NCBI GenBank assembly: GCA_019118745.1
Contig: DWYJ01000058.1
Coordinates: 1-44,737, forward strand
Source of the DNA: Candidatus Desulfovibrio gallistercoris
Lineage (GTDB): Bacteria; Desulfobacterota; Desulfovibrionia; Desulfovibrionales; Desulfovibrionaceae
Direction of reading: 5' to 3'
Length of the DNA stretch: 44,737 nt
The notes beneath the pieces are model-generated. The model saw only the letters and a list, made by a program, of their open reading frames with translations, made no database searches and had not been told where the DNA came from. Shown here piece after piece: positions 25,683 through 34,105 of this stretch (its first letter is position 1; each line of letters starts with the position of its first letter). Made by a program: the position numbers and the translations under genes.

Positions 25683-27608
25683 ATGTCCGCCGAAAGTCCC
25701 AGCCTGCTGCGCCGTCTGGACCAGAACCTTGAAAAGCCCCTGCTGGTTGCCGGCATGCTGCTGATGATCTTCATCATCTCCTACCAGACCATCTACCGCT
25801 ACAGCATCACCAGTTTCATCAGCGCCCTGGAAAATCCCGGCATCTTCATGAGTCTGCTGGGGCAGCTGACGGACCTCTCCTTCCTGCGGGAGCACGCCTC
25901 CTCCCTCGTGGGCGGGGCCGTCTGGACCGAGGAGAGCGCGCGCTATATCTTCATCTGGATATCCTATCTCGCCATCCCGCTGGCCATCCGCCAGCGCACC
26001 AACATCCGCGTGGACATCCTCTATGACCGCGTCGGCGAGCGCCTCCAGGCCGCCAGCTGGATCGTGGTCGACCTCTGCCTGCTGCTGTTCAGTCTGTTCA
26101 TGCTGCGCGAAGGGGCCTCCTACGTCCAGATGCAGATACAGATGCCGCAGATGACCGCCGCCCTGCGCATCCCCTATTTCATCCCCTACCTCATCCTGCC
26201 CGTGGGCTTCGGCCTCATGGCCCTGCGCTGCTGCCAGAACCTTGCCGCGCAGGTGCGCCAGTGCGGCCCGCGGGACAGCCTGTGCGCCGCGGCGCTGACC
26301 GTCGTCCTCTTCCTGCCGCCACTGTTCATGGAGGACGGCAACGCCATCGCGCTGCTGTTCGGCTACTTCATCATCCTGCTCGCCATCGGCGTGCCCATCG
26401 CCTTCAGCCTCGGTCTGGCGGGCCTTATGACCGTGGTGGGCGCGGATACCCTGCCCGCGGACTACCTGGCCTCCGTGGCCTTCACCTCCATCGACAGTTT
26501 TCCCATCATGGCCATCCCCTTCTTCATCGCGGCCGGGATCTTCATGGGGGCGGGGGGGCTTTCCCAGCGCCTGCTCCGGCTGGCGGACGCCCTTGTCGGC
26601 GGGCTGCCCGGCGGCATGGCGCTTGCCGCCATCGCCACCTGCATGTTCTTTGCCGCCATCAGCGGTTCCGGCCCGGCCACGGTGGCGGCCGTCGGCACGC
26701 TAACCATCCCGGCCATGGTGGAGCGCGGCTATGACCGGCTCTTCGCCGCGGCGGTCGTGGCGGCGGCCGGGGCCATCGGCGTCATGATCCCGCCCAGCAA
26801 TCCCTTCGTGGTCTACGGCATCGCGGGCCAGGCCTCGGTGGGCAAGCTCTTTCTGGCGGGGATCATCCCCGGCCTTTTGACCGGCCTTGCGCTCATGCTG
26901 ACCACCTACCTCATCGCCCGCCGCCACGGCTGGCGCGGCGAACGCAGGGAGCGTTGGCTGAACGGCGTCATCCTTGCCGCCTGGCAGGCCAAGTGGGCCC
27001 TGCTCGTGCCGGTCATCGTGCTCGGCGGCATTTACGGCGGCATCATGACGCCCACCGAGGCGGCGGCCATCGCGGCGCTCTACGGCCTGCTGGTGGGCAT
27101 ATTCGTCTACCGGGAACTCAACTTCACCAGCATCTGTTCCTGCTGCCGCGAAGCGGCCTCCACCTCGGCCGTCATCATCATGCTCATGGCCATGGCCAGC
27201 ATCTTCGGCAACGTCATGACCCTGGAAAGCATCCCCGAGCGCATCGCCACAGCCATCATGGCCTTCACCCAGAGCAAGCTGACCATCCTGCTCCTGGTCA
27301 ATATCCTGCTGCTCTGGGTGGGGACGTTCATGGAAGCGCTCGCGGCCATCGTCATCCTGACGCCCATCCTGCTGCCGCTGGCGCTCAAGGTGGGGGTGGA
27401 CCCCATCCACTTCGGCGTCATCATGGTCGTCAACCTGGCCATCGGCTTCGTCACGCCGCCGGTGGGGGTCAACCTCTTCGTGGCCTGCGGCATCACCGGC
27501 GAAAAGATCTCGCTGGTCTCGCGGGCGGCGGTGCCCTTCCTTGTGGCCATGCTGCTCGTGCTGCTGGCGGTCACCTACATCCCGCAGATCTCCCTCTGCC
27601 TCCTTTAG
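25683..27608 (+). CDS. TRAP transporter fused small and large permease (DctQM)
   Basis: A 641-residue fusion. Residues 1-190 form the DctQ-type small subunit (four helices; EESARYIFIWISYLAIPLAIRQRTNIRVDIL is the diagnostic stretch). Residues 205-640 form the DctM-type large subunit with about twelve helices, including GIPIAFSLGLAGL-like (here GVPIAFSLGLAGL), FIAAGIFMGAGGLSQRLLRLADALVG, AAISGSGPATVAAVG, GVMIPPSNPFVVYGI and the final VGVNLFVACGITGEKI. It moves the DctP ligand across the inner membrane using a sodium gradient. Fused QM permeases are known in the family. Between helices 1 and 2 the Q part has an extended loop (about 42-75, SALENPGIFMSLLGQLTDLS) that is longer than usual. Confidence 0.93.
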   Translation: MSAESPSLLRRLDQNLEKPLLVAGMLLMIFIISYQTIYRYSITSFISALENPGIFMSLLGQLTDLSFLREHASSLVGGAVWTEESARYIFIWISYLAIPLAIRQRTNIRVDILYDRVGERLQAASWIVVDLCLLLFSLFMLREGASYVQMQIQMPQMTAALRIPYFIPYLILPVGFGLMALRCCQNLAAQVRQCGPRDSLCAAALTVVLFLPPLFMEDGNAIALLFGYFIILLAIGVPIAFSLGLAGLMTVVGADTLPADYLASVAFTSIDSFPIMAIPFFIAAGIFMGAGGLSQRLLRLADALVGGLPGGMALAAIATCMFFAAISGSGPATVAAVGTLTIPAMVERGYDRLFAAAVVAAAGAIGVMIPPSNPFVVYGIAGQASVGKLFLAGIIPGLLTGLALMLTTYLIARRHGWRGERRERWLNGVILAAWQAKWALLVPVIVLGGIYGGIMTPTEAAAIAALYGLLVGIFVYRELNFTSICSCCREAASTSAVIIMLMAMASIFGNVMTLESIPERIATAIMAFTQSKLTILLLVNILLLWVGTFMEALAAIVILTPILLPLALKVGVDPIHFGVIMVVNLAIGFVTPPVGVNLFVACGITGEKISLVSRAAVPFLVAMLLVLLAVTYIPQISLCLL

Positions 27609-27632
27609 GCGGAAGGGACATTTCGCAACGCC

Positions 27633-27666
27633 TGCGGGGAGTCTTTCGTCAGGAAGGCTCCCCGCA
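27633..27666 (+). promoter_or_regulatory. intercistronic hairpin before the GlcG-like gene
   Basis: A 9-bp stem TGCGGGGAG/CTCCCCGCA with a 16-base loop, 25 bases after the dctQM stop. No T-run follows, so it is more likely an mRNA processing or partial attenuation site than a full terminator. Confidence 0.5.
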
Positions 27667-27720
27667 CTGTCCTGCATCACCGCAGCCGTCTTTTGAACCT
27701 CTTCCCGCCAAGGAGGGATC

Positions 27721-28143
27721 ATGTCCACTCCCTTTCTGTCCGACCTTGACCTGCTCCACGCCGCCGAACGCCTGCTCGAAGAGGCCCGCCACGACGGCCT
27801 GCCGCCGGTCTGCCTCGCCATCTGCAATGCCGACGGCCAGCTGTCCTTTTTCCTGCGCATGGACGGCGCGCCCGTCCGCCTCATCGCCATCGCCCAGGCC
27901 AAGGCCTATACGGCGGCGCGCATGGGTTCCGCCACGGCGGACTTTGCCCGCCGTCTGGAACGCGAACACCTTTCCCTTGCCGACTTCTGCGACAGCGGCC
28001 TGACCGCCATGCAGGGCGGCCTGCCTCTGCTGCACGAGGGCGGGACCGTTCTGGGCGTCGGCGTCAGCGGACGCAGCACACGGGACGATGAAGCGCTGGC
28101 CGGACGGCTGCTGGCGCTGCTGCGGGAAATAGCTTCACGATAG
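27721..28143 (+). CDS. GlcG/HbpS-family protein (DUF336)
   Basis: A 140-residue protein of the GlcG/HbpS fold: an N-terminal helix (LDLLHAAERLLEEARHDGLPPVCLAICNADGQL), strand FFLRMDGAPVRLIAIAQAKAYTAA and a Gly-rich C-terminal GGTVLGVGVSGRST. The pattern A.AKAYTA is typical. Family members sit next to catabolic or transport genes for glycolate, propanediol or similar compounds, and some bind haem. AAGGAGGG lies 6 bases before the start. It is the last gene of the TRAP operon. Its TAG stop is formed by the first three bases of repeat copy C. Confidence 0.85.
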   Translation: MSTPFLSDLDLLHAAERLLEEARHDGLPPVCLAICNADGQLSFFLRMDGAPVRLIAIAQAKAYTAARMGSATADFARRLEREHLSLADFCDSGLTAMQGGLPLLHEGGTVLGVGVSGRSTRDDEALAGRLLALLREIASR

Positions 28144-28288
28144 CGCGTTTTATCTTTGAAAGAGGTAAAACGCGAGACGGCGGCACAGCGCCGCCCGTCC
28201 TGTCGTTTCGCGGAAAAACCGCGTTTCTCCCGTAAGGCGGCAGGCCGTAGGATTTGCAGCGCCAAGCGCTCCAAACGGAAAATGCTCT
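28141..28288. repeat. four-hairpin dispersed element, copy C (inverted relative to A)
   Basis: Begins with the TAG stop of the GlcG-like gene. First hairpin in gene sense: GCGTTTTATC, loop TTTGAAAGA, GGTAAAACGC. Compared with copy A the stem has several base changes that keep pairing. The remaining three hairpins are present, with the last one changed to GTTTGGAGCGC/GCGCTGCAAAT. It ends in AAAATGCTCTGA. Confidence 0.88.
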
Positions 28289-28416
28289 GAAAGGCGGCAA
28301 CTCCCTTCGCCTTTCCGTGCGGGCGGTCCATCTCCTCCAGAACCGCTCAAACAGCGGGGCCTGTCCCGATGAACGGAACAGGCCCCGCAAAGGATGCGCG
28401 TGCCGGTCAGCCGACT
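28289..28416. other. spacer between repeat copies C and D with a strong GC hairpin
   Basis: Contains a perfect 11-bp stem GCGGGGCCTGT/ACAGGCCCCGC at 28354-28388 with a 13-base loop. Neither side has a good T-run. No coding gene is supported here; frames that cross the repeats are not credible. Confidence 0.6.
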
Positions 28417-28562
28417 TAGAGCATTTTCAGTCTGAAACGCTTTGCGTTTCAAACCATACGGCCTGGCGTTTCGCGGAAAACGCGGTTTTCCGCTCACTTT
28501 CGGCCGGGCGGCACTGTGCTGCCGCCTCGCATTTTATCTTTTTCAAAGATAAAATGCTCTAG
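28417..28562. repeat. four-hairpin dispersed element, copy D
   Basis: Same orientation as copy A. The end hairpin in gene sense is AGCATTTTATC, loop TTTGAAAAA, GATAAAATGC: the GCC/GGC of copy A is replaced by ATC/GAT with pairing intact. The terminal CTAG contributes the TAG stop of the outer-membrane protein gene. Confidence 0.9.
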
Positions 28563-29218
28563 AAGCCGAAGCGCAGACCGACCATGAATTCGTGGTTATA
28601 CGGGCGGACGCCCACTTCGTACTTGCGGCCGTTGGTGTTGCCGCTCACTTCATTATAGCCGAAGTCCACATAGCGATAGCCGGCGTCGATGGTGAAGTTC
28701 TCATTGACGTTGTAGGCCACACCGGCGCCCACGTTCCAGGCGAAGTTGGTGAAACGGTCGTCCATGGACATGTTGGTGCTGCCGTAGTGCACGTCATAGC
28801 CGGCATAGGTGAAGGCAAGGCCCAGACCGCCGCCGATCCACGGGGTGAAGGCGGAATCGTTGTGGATGTCCCAGTACAGGTTGGCAAAGAGCGTGGACTG
28901 GTTCCAGGTGCCCTTCACGCTGCCGAGATTGCCTTCCCACGACGTTTCGCTGTTACCGCGCATGGCGAATTCCAGTTCAGCGCGCAGCGGCACCATGTGC
29001 ATGGGCCAGAAGTCGTAGCCCGCCGCCAGCGCGCCGCCCAGGGTGAACTGCGAGTATTCGCTGATGCCGGAGCCCACAAGACCGGCGCTGCGCTCCGTCG
29101 TTCCCGTATTCTGGATGCTCATCAGGAACTTGGGGGCAAGGTACATGCCTTCCGCCTTGGCCAGGGCGGGCATGGCCAGCACGGCCAGCAGGAAAAGGGC
29201 AACAAGGGTGCGTTTCAT
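28559..29218 (-). CDS. outer-membrane beta-barrel protein
   Basis: A 219-residue protein with a signal peptide (MKRTLVALFLLAVLAMPALAKAE) and alternating aromatic/polar beta-strands: YLAPKFLMSIQ, LGGALAAGYDFW, PLRAELEFAMRG, TPWIGGGLGLAFTYAGYDV, NVGAGVAYNVNENFTIDAGYRYVDFGY, and the terminal FMVGLRFGF. The last residue is Phe, the usual BAM recognition residue. Size and the GVAYNVNENFTIDAGYRY pattern fit the eight-stranded OmpA/Opacity-type porin-like barrels. It has its own promoter and is probably well expressed. Function (adhesin, pore or structural) is not evident. Confidence 0.88.
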   Translation of the reverse strand: MKRTLVALFLLAVLAMPALAKAEGMYLAPKFLMSIQNTGTTERSAGLVGSGISEYSQFTLGGALAAGYDFWPMHMVPLRAELEFAMRGNSETSWEGNLGSVKGTWNQSTLFANLYWDIHNDSAFTPWIGGGLGLAFTYAGYDVHYGSTNMSMDDRFTNFAWNVGAGVAYNVNENFTIDAGYRYVDFGYNEVSGNTNGRKYEVGVRPYNHEFMVGLRFGF

Positions 29219-29259
29219 GGTCTTTCCTCCAAAAAGGTTTTCTGGTGCACCGAAAGTTA

Positions 29260-29289
29260 AAGTCTTACTTAAAGTTGTCGTCTTGTCAA
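29260..29289 (-). promoter_or_regulatory. promoter of the outer-membrane protein gene
   Basis: A perfect -35 TTGACA (29284-29289 on the minus strand), with TAAGAC or AAGACT 16-17 bases downstream as a weak -10. About 45-70 bases before the start codon, which has GGAGG upstream. Confidence 0.55.
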
Positions 29290-29328
29290 CGGAAATAACG
29301 CGTGCGGCGGCATCCGCCGGAAACGGCT

Positions 29329-31692
29329 CTACAACATGTTGACGGGGTCGAGATCGAGGAAAGGCCGCAGATGGACGGCCTCCTTGTCCCGCAGGAGCGC
29401 CGCGAAGACCTGCCGTATGCCGCGCCAGTCCGCGCCCTTGAGCAGACAGTGGAAGCGCCGCCGTCTCCGCAGGACGGCGAGCGGCGCGGGAGCCGGGCCC
29501 AGCAGGCGCACGCCTTCCCGGCCGGCGGCCTCGCGCAGCAGCTTGCCCGCCGTCCCCAGTCGTTCCGCGCCCCGACCGTCATCCACGGCAAAGGACAGAC
29601 GCAGCAACGCCAGGCGCACGAACGGCGGATAGGCGTATTTGCGGCGGCGGGCCAGCTCTTCGGCGTAAAAGCCCTCGTAATCCCCTTCCCGCACATATCG
29701 CCAGCAGTAATGGGCGGCATCCCGCGTCTGGATGAGCACCCGCCCCGGCATGTCGCCGCGACCGGCGCGCCCGGCCGACTGCACCAGCAGCTGGAAGGTG
29801 CGCTCCGCGGCCCGGTAGTCCGGCAGGTTCAGGCCCAGGTCGCCGTCCGCCACCACCACCAGCGTCACGCCGGGGAAATGATGCCCCTTGGACAGCATCT
29901 GCGTACCCACCAGCAGCGGCGACTCCCGGCGGGCGAAGGCGGCGAGGATCTCTTCCATATGGCCGGGACGGCGCGTGCTGTCCCTGTCCAGCCGCAGCAC
30001 CGGCCCTCCGGCCAGCACCGTCAGGCTCTCCGCCAGTTTTTCCGTCCCTTCGCCCAGCGGCAAGTAGTTCATGCTCTTGCAGGTGGGACAGGGCGAGGGG
30101 AAAGGCAGACTGAAGCCGCAATAGTGGCAGACCAGCTTTTCCCGCCCCTTGTGGTAGGCCAGCCCGATCTGACAGTGCGGACATTTCAGCGTGCTCTTGC
30201 AGTCCTGACAGAACATGAGCGGCGCATAGCCGCGCCGGTTGAGCAGCACGACGGCCTGCTCCCCGCGCGCCACCACCTCGCGCAGGGCGGCTTCGCTCTG
30301 CGGGGCCAGCAGGCCGCTTTCCTGCGGGCGGCAGGAGAGCGGGCCGATGTCCACCAGCTCCACCGGCGGAAGGGGGCGGCCCCCTACCCGCTGCGGCAGA
30401 CTGAGCATGGGGAGCTTGCCCTGCTCCACGGCATAAAAGGTCTTGATGTCCGGCGTGGCCGATCCCAGCACCAGCAGGCCCTTGCGCTGCCCCACCCGGA
30501 ACCAGGCCACCTCCTTGGCCTGATAGGGCAGGCCTTCGTCCTGCTTGAAGGAGGTGTCGTGTTCTTCATCCAGCACCACGCAGCCCAGATCGGGCACCGG
30601 CAGGAACAGGGCCGAACGGGTGCCCACCACGAGGCAGGGGCCGTCATGCCGGGCCAGCGAGCGAAAGAGCGCCTCCCGTCGCTGCGGGGTCTGATAGCCG
30701 TGATAGAGATAGACCGGCACATGCGGCAGCACCTGTGCGGCATCGCGCCGCAGCTTGTGGGCCAGCGCCACTTCCGGAGCCAGCAGGAGGACGCTGCGCC
30801 CCTGCGCCAGACAGTAACGCGCCAGCTCCAGATAGACGGCCGTCTTGCCGCTGCCGGTCACACCGTACAGCAGACGGGTGGCGGGCTGTTCCGCATCCAG
30901 CGCTGCGATCATGTCGGACAAGGCGGCCTGCTGGGCGGCATTGAGCGCAAAAGGGGCCGGAGGCGGCGGCAAGAGCTCTTCCCCCTCCCTGTCCTCGTCC
31001 GCCGCGTGCACGAGCTCCACGAGCCCCGCGGCCAGCAGGGAACGCAGCGCGGCCGTGGAACCGGGCAGCGCGCGGGCCAGCTGACGGCGGCTCACGCTGC
31101 CCTGCTCATGCAAAAAGTCGAGTATGGCGATCTGTCGGGCCGCCGAGGGCCGCACCGGCCACGGGGGATCCGTCCGCAGGCGGCAGCGCTCCTCTTCCGC
31201 CGCGTCCTGCCCCGGCGGCAGCAGACGGGCCCGTCCGCTGAGCAGCGCTGCGGCAAGGCGCGCCTGTTCCGCTTCCGGGGCCGCGCAGACCTCGGCCAAT
31301 CCCCAGGTCTGCCCTCCACGGGATGCCGTCCCCTCCCCGCCGAGTTCCCGCAGGCGTACGCGCGTCAACCGCAGGCCCTGCGGCAGCACATGCCCCAGCA
31401 CGCTGCCGGTGCCGAGCCCCTGACGCGAGGCCAGATCCCGCGCAAGCGCCAGCAGCTCCCCGGACAGCAGAGGCTGTGCCTCCAGCGGCCAGGCCAGCCG
31501 CTTGCAGGCCACGCCCGCCGGCAGCTCCACGCTATCCTCCGTCCCCAGCAGCACGCCCGCCCGCAAGGCCCCCCTGCCCAGCGGCACGGCCACGCGCAAA
31601 CCCGGCTGCCAGAAGGACGCCGGGAAGCAGGGCGGCAGTTCATAGGTCAGGGTAGCGTACGGAGGACTGAGCAGGGCGATGTGGGCGAACAT
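29329..31692 (-). CDS. priA: primosomal protein N' (replication restart helicase)
   Basis: A 787-residue superfamily-2 DNA helicase. It has an N-terminal 3'-DNA-end-binding domain, Walker A GVTGSGKT (277-284), DEEH (375-378), and a zinc-binding insert of eight cysteines (495, 498, 504, 507, 522, 525, 535, 538; CQDC, CPHC, CHYC, CPTC) typical of PriA. C-terminal helicase motifs follow (LLVGTQMLSKGHHFPGVTLV and QSAGRAGRGDMPGRVLIQT). It recognises stalled forks and D-loops and reloads the replicative helicase. It is somewhat longer than the E. coli protein. It is transcribed separately from the outer-membrane protein gene, which follows it by 110 bases with its own promoter. Confidence 0.96.
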   Translation of the reverse strand: MFAHIALLSPPYATLTYELPPCFPASFWQPGLRVAVPLGRGALRAGVLLGTEDSVELPAGVACKRLAWPLEAQPLLSGELLALARDLASRQGLGTGSVLGHVLPQGLRLTRVRLRELGGEGTASRGGQTWGLAEVCAAPEAEQARLAAALLSGRARLLPPGQDAAEEERCRLRTDPPWPVRPSAARQIAILDFLHEQGSVSRRQLARALPGSTAALRSLLAAGLVELVHAADEDREGEELLPPPPAPFALNAAQQAALSDMIAALDAEQPATRLLYGVTGSGKTAVYLELARYCLAQGRSVLLLAPEVALAHKLRRDAAQVLPHVPVYLYHGYQTPQRREALFRSLARHDGPCLVVGTRSALFLPVPDLGCVVLDEEHDTSFKQDEGLPYQAKEVAWFRVGQRKGLLVLGSATPDIKTFYAVEQGKLPMLSLPQRVGGRPLPPVELVDIGPLSCRPQESGLLAPQSEAALREVVARGEQAVVLLNRRGYAPLMFCQDCKSTLKCPHCQIGLAYHKGREKLVCHYCGFSLPFPSPCPTCKSMNYLPLGEGTEKLAESLTVLAGGPVLRLDRDSTRRPGHMEEILAAFARRESPLLVGTQMLSKGHHFPGVTLVVVADGDLGLNLPDYRAAERTFQLLVQSAGRAGRGDMPGRVLIQTRDAAHYCWRYVREGDYEGFYAEELARRRKYAYPPFVRLALLRLSFAVDDGRGAERLGTAGKLLREAAGREGVRLLGPAPAPLAVLRRRRRFHCLLKGADWRGIRQVFAALLRDKEAVHLRPFLDLDPVNML

Positions 31693-31761
31693 GGCTTAAG
31701 GGTAGCTGGGCATCATTTGACGGCACGCCGCGGCAGCGGGCCGCTGCCCTTGCAGGCAACG

Positions 31762-31801
31762 AAAAAGGCGGACGCCTCCCTTCCATCGGACGGCATCCGC
31801 C
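31762..31801 (-). terminator. intrinsic terminator of the galU transcript
   Basis: On the minus strand GGCGGATGC and GCGTCCGCC form a 9-bp stem with one G.U, followed by five T. It lies 21 bases after the galU stop. Confidence 0.85.
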
Positions 31802-31821
31802 ACAGCGTTTTACAGGGGATA

Positions 31822-32694
31822 TTATTGGAACTGGACGAACTTCCTGAGCTGGGCCAGCAGCTCGTAGCGCAGGTCCTCGTCCTGCAGGGCGAAATAGATA
31901 TTGGCGGAAAGGAACTCCGACCAGTCACCGGCATCGAAACGTATACCCGCCATGCGCACGGCCATCATGCCGCGCTCCTGGGCCAGCGTGCGCAGGGCGT
32001 CGGTGAGCTGGATCTCGCCGCCGTGGCCGGGCCGCACCTTGTCCAGATGGTCGAAGATGTCCGGGGTCAGCACATAGCGGCCCACGATGGCCAGCCGGGA
32101 GGGCGCATCCTCGCGGGCGGGCTTCTCCACCATGTCATGGACACGGTAGACGCCGGGGCTCACCTCCTCGCCCTGGATGATGCCATAGCGGCTCACCTTT
32201 TCCCACGGGACTTCCATGACGCCGATGACCGGCATCTTTTCGGCCATGGCCACGTCGATGAGCTGCCGGATGCCGGGCACCCCGCTGAACATGAGGTCGT
32301 CCCCCACCATGACGGCAAAGGGCTCCCCGCGCACCAGCTCGCGCGCACACATGACGGCATGCCCCAGGCCCAGCTGCTTCTTCTGGCGCACGGACATGAT
32401 GTTGACCATCTCCGCCACCTTGCGCACTTCGGCGAGCTTGTCCAGCTTGCCCGCGCGCTCCAGCACGCTTTCCAGCTGCAGATTGTAGTCGAAATGATCC
32501 TCGATGACGTTCTTGTCCCGGTTGGTGACGAAGATCACGTCCTGGATACGGGCCCGCTGGGCCTCTTCCACCACATACTGGATGACGGGCTTGTTGTAGA
32601 TGGGCAGCATCTCCTTGGGGATGTTCTTGGTTGCGGGCAAAGAACGTGTTCCCCATCCGGCCACGGGAATGATGACTTTCCGAATCTCCTGCAT
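31822..32694 (-). CDS. galU: UTP-glucose-1-phosphate uridylyltransferase
   Basis: A 290-residue nucleotidyltransferase with the GalU pattern VIIPVAGWGTRSLPATKNIPKEMLPI near the N-terminus (nucleotide-binding GxGTR and catalytic Lys), QYVVEEAQRARIQDVIFVT, VMVGDDLMFSG and GEIQLTDALRTL. It makes UDP-glucose, the donor for LPS and exopolysaccharide glycosyltransferases such as those at 13382-20644. The frame is open for 80 codons upstream inside glmM, but the start is at 32694 with GGGAGAAAGG before it. It follows glmM by about 20 bases and ends the cdaA-cdaR-glmM-galU run. Confidence 0.95.
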   Translation of the reverse strand: MQEIRKVIIPVAGWGTRSLPATKNIPKEMLPIYNKPVIQYVVEEAQRARIQDVIFVTNRDKNVIEDHFDYNLQLESVLERAGKLDKLAEVRKVAEMVNIMSVRQKKQLGLGHAVMCARELVRGEPFAVMVGDDLMFSGVPGIRQLIDVAMAEKMPVIGVMEVPWEKVSRYGIIQGEEVSPGVYRVHDMVEKPAREDAPSRLAIVGRYVLTPDIFDHLDKVRPGHGGEIQLTDALRTLAQERGMMAVRMAGIRFDAGDWSEFLSANIYFALQDEDLRYELLAQLRKFVQFQ

Positions 32695-32716
32695 GCCTTT
32701 CTCCCGCCTTGTGCGT

Positions 32717-34069
32717 CTAGCGTAATTCCCGGTTGACGATCTCCGCCAGCTCCGTGGCGTAGCGGACGACCTTTTTCTCGTCTTCAGCCTCCACCATGAC
32801 CCGGCACAGGGCCTCGGTGCCGGAATACCGCAGCAGCACGCGGCCGCGTCCGGCGAGGGCCCGTTCCACCTCGGCGACAGCCTTGCCGATGGCGGGCCGC
32901 TCCTCAAAGGGAAGCTTCTTCTCCACACGTACATTTATAAGTTTTTGCGGGAAAAGTTGCAACTGCCGGGCCAGTTCGGAAAGGGGCTTCTCCTTTTCGC
33001 GCATGATGCGCAATATCTGGAGAGCGGCCAGCAGGCCGTCGCCCGTGGTGCTGTACTGCCGGAAAATGAGGTGGCCGGACTGCTCGCCGCCCAGCATGGC
33101 CCCTTCCCGGCGCATGGCTTCCACCACATAGCGGTCGCCCACCTTGGTGCGCAACAGGCGGCCGGCGCGCTCCTTCATGAAGATCTCCAGCGCCAGATTG
33201 CTCATGGCCGTCGCCACCAGCAGATTGCCCGGCAGTTCGCCGCGCTCCATCATGGCCTGCGCGCAGAGCGCCATGATCTGGTCGCCGTCCAGCACCGAAC
33301 CCTGCTCGTCCACCACGATGAGGCGGTCCGCGTCGCCGTCCAGGGCCAGCCCCACATCGGCGCGCACTTCGCGCACCTTGGCGGCCACATTCTCCGGGTG
33401 GAGCGAGCCGCAGTGATCATTGATATTGGTGCCATTGGGGGCCGTGCCCAGGCGGAAGACCTCCGCGCCCAGCTCTTCCAGAGCCAGCGGGGCCACCTTG
33501 TAGGCCGCACCGTTGGCGCAGTCGATGACGATGCGCAGCCCGGCCAGCGTCAGATGCGGCGGGAAGCAGCTCTTGGTGTAGACGATGTAGCGCCCGCCCG
33601 CGTCCTCGATCTTGCTGGCGCGCCCCACCTTGTTCGAAGCCGGATAGGGCCAGCGGAAATCCGGGTCCCGCACCATGGCGGAGATCTCGTTCTCCACTTC
33701 ATCCGGCAGCTTGAAGCCGTCGGCATCGAAGAACTTGATGCCGTTGTCCGAATAGGGATTGTGCGAAGCGGAGATGACCACGCCAAGATCCGCCCGCATG
33801 TTGCGCGTGAGGAAGGAGATGGCCGGCGTCGGCAGAGGGCCGGTCATGATGACGTGCATCCCCGCCGCGCACAGCCCGGCCGTCAGGGCGGACTCGAACA
33901 TGTAGCCGGAAAGGCGGGTATCCTTGCCGATGACGACCCGGTGCGCATGCGGCCCCTTGCGGAAGCGCACCCCCGCCGCGAGCCCGAGGCGCAGGGCCAC
34001 ATCCACGGTCATGGGCGAGATGTTCACCGGGCCACGCATGCCGTCGGTGCCGAAAAGACGTTCAGCCAT
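32717..34069 (-). CDS. glmM: phosphoglucosamine mutase
   Basis: A 450-residue alpha-D-phosphohexomutase. It has the N-terminal [13 protein letters not shown] signature, the phosphoserine loop ISASHNP (Ser102), the metal loop DGDADR (about 240) and the sugar-binding GEQSGH, with the C-terminal RYSGTE phosphate site. It converts glucosamine-6-phosphate to glucosamine-1-phosphate, the step feeding UDP-GlcNAc for peptidoglycan and LPS. It follows cdaA and cdaR, an arrangement in which GlmM is known in Firmicutes to bind and inhibit the diadenylate cyclase. Confidence 0.97.
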   Translation of the reverse strand: MAERLFGTDGMRGPVNISPMTVDVALRLGLAAGVRFRKGPHAHRVVIGKDTRLSGYMFESALTAGLCAAGMHVIMTGPLPTPAISFLTRNMRADLGVVISASHNPYSDNGIKFFDADGFKLPDEVENEISAMVRDPDFRWPYPASNKVGRASKIEDAGGRYIVYTKSCFPPHLTLAGLRIVIDCANGAAYKVAPLALEELGAEVFRLGTAPNGTNINDHCGSLHPENVAAKVREVRADVGLALDGDADRLIVVDEQGSVLDGDQIMALCAQAMMERGELPGNLLVATAMSNLALEIFMKERAGRLLRTKVGDRYVVEAMRREGAMLGGEQSGHLIFRQYSTTGDGLLAALQILRIMREKEKPLSELARQLQLFPQKLINVRVEKKLPFEERPAIGKAVAEVERALAGRGRVLLRYSGTEALCRVMVEAEDEKKVVRYATELAEIVNRELR

Positions 34070-34105
34070 TGGGTGCTCTCCTTGTCGCCACGCGGGGCGC
34101 GGCGG

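Noticed and set aside
28254..28562. Open frame of 102 codons across the repeat region
   Set aside because: It is built from two repeat copies and a GC hairpin; the same translated fragments recur at other copies.
29302..32736. A 1144-codon open frame on the plus strand
   Set aside because: Antisense shadow of priA and galU; low complexity.
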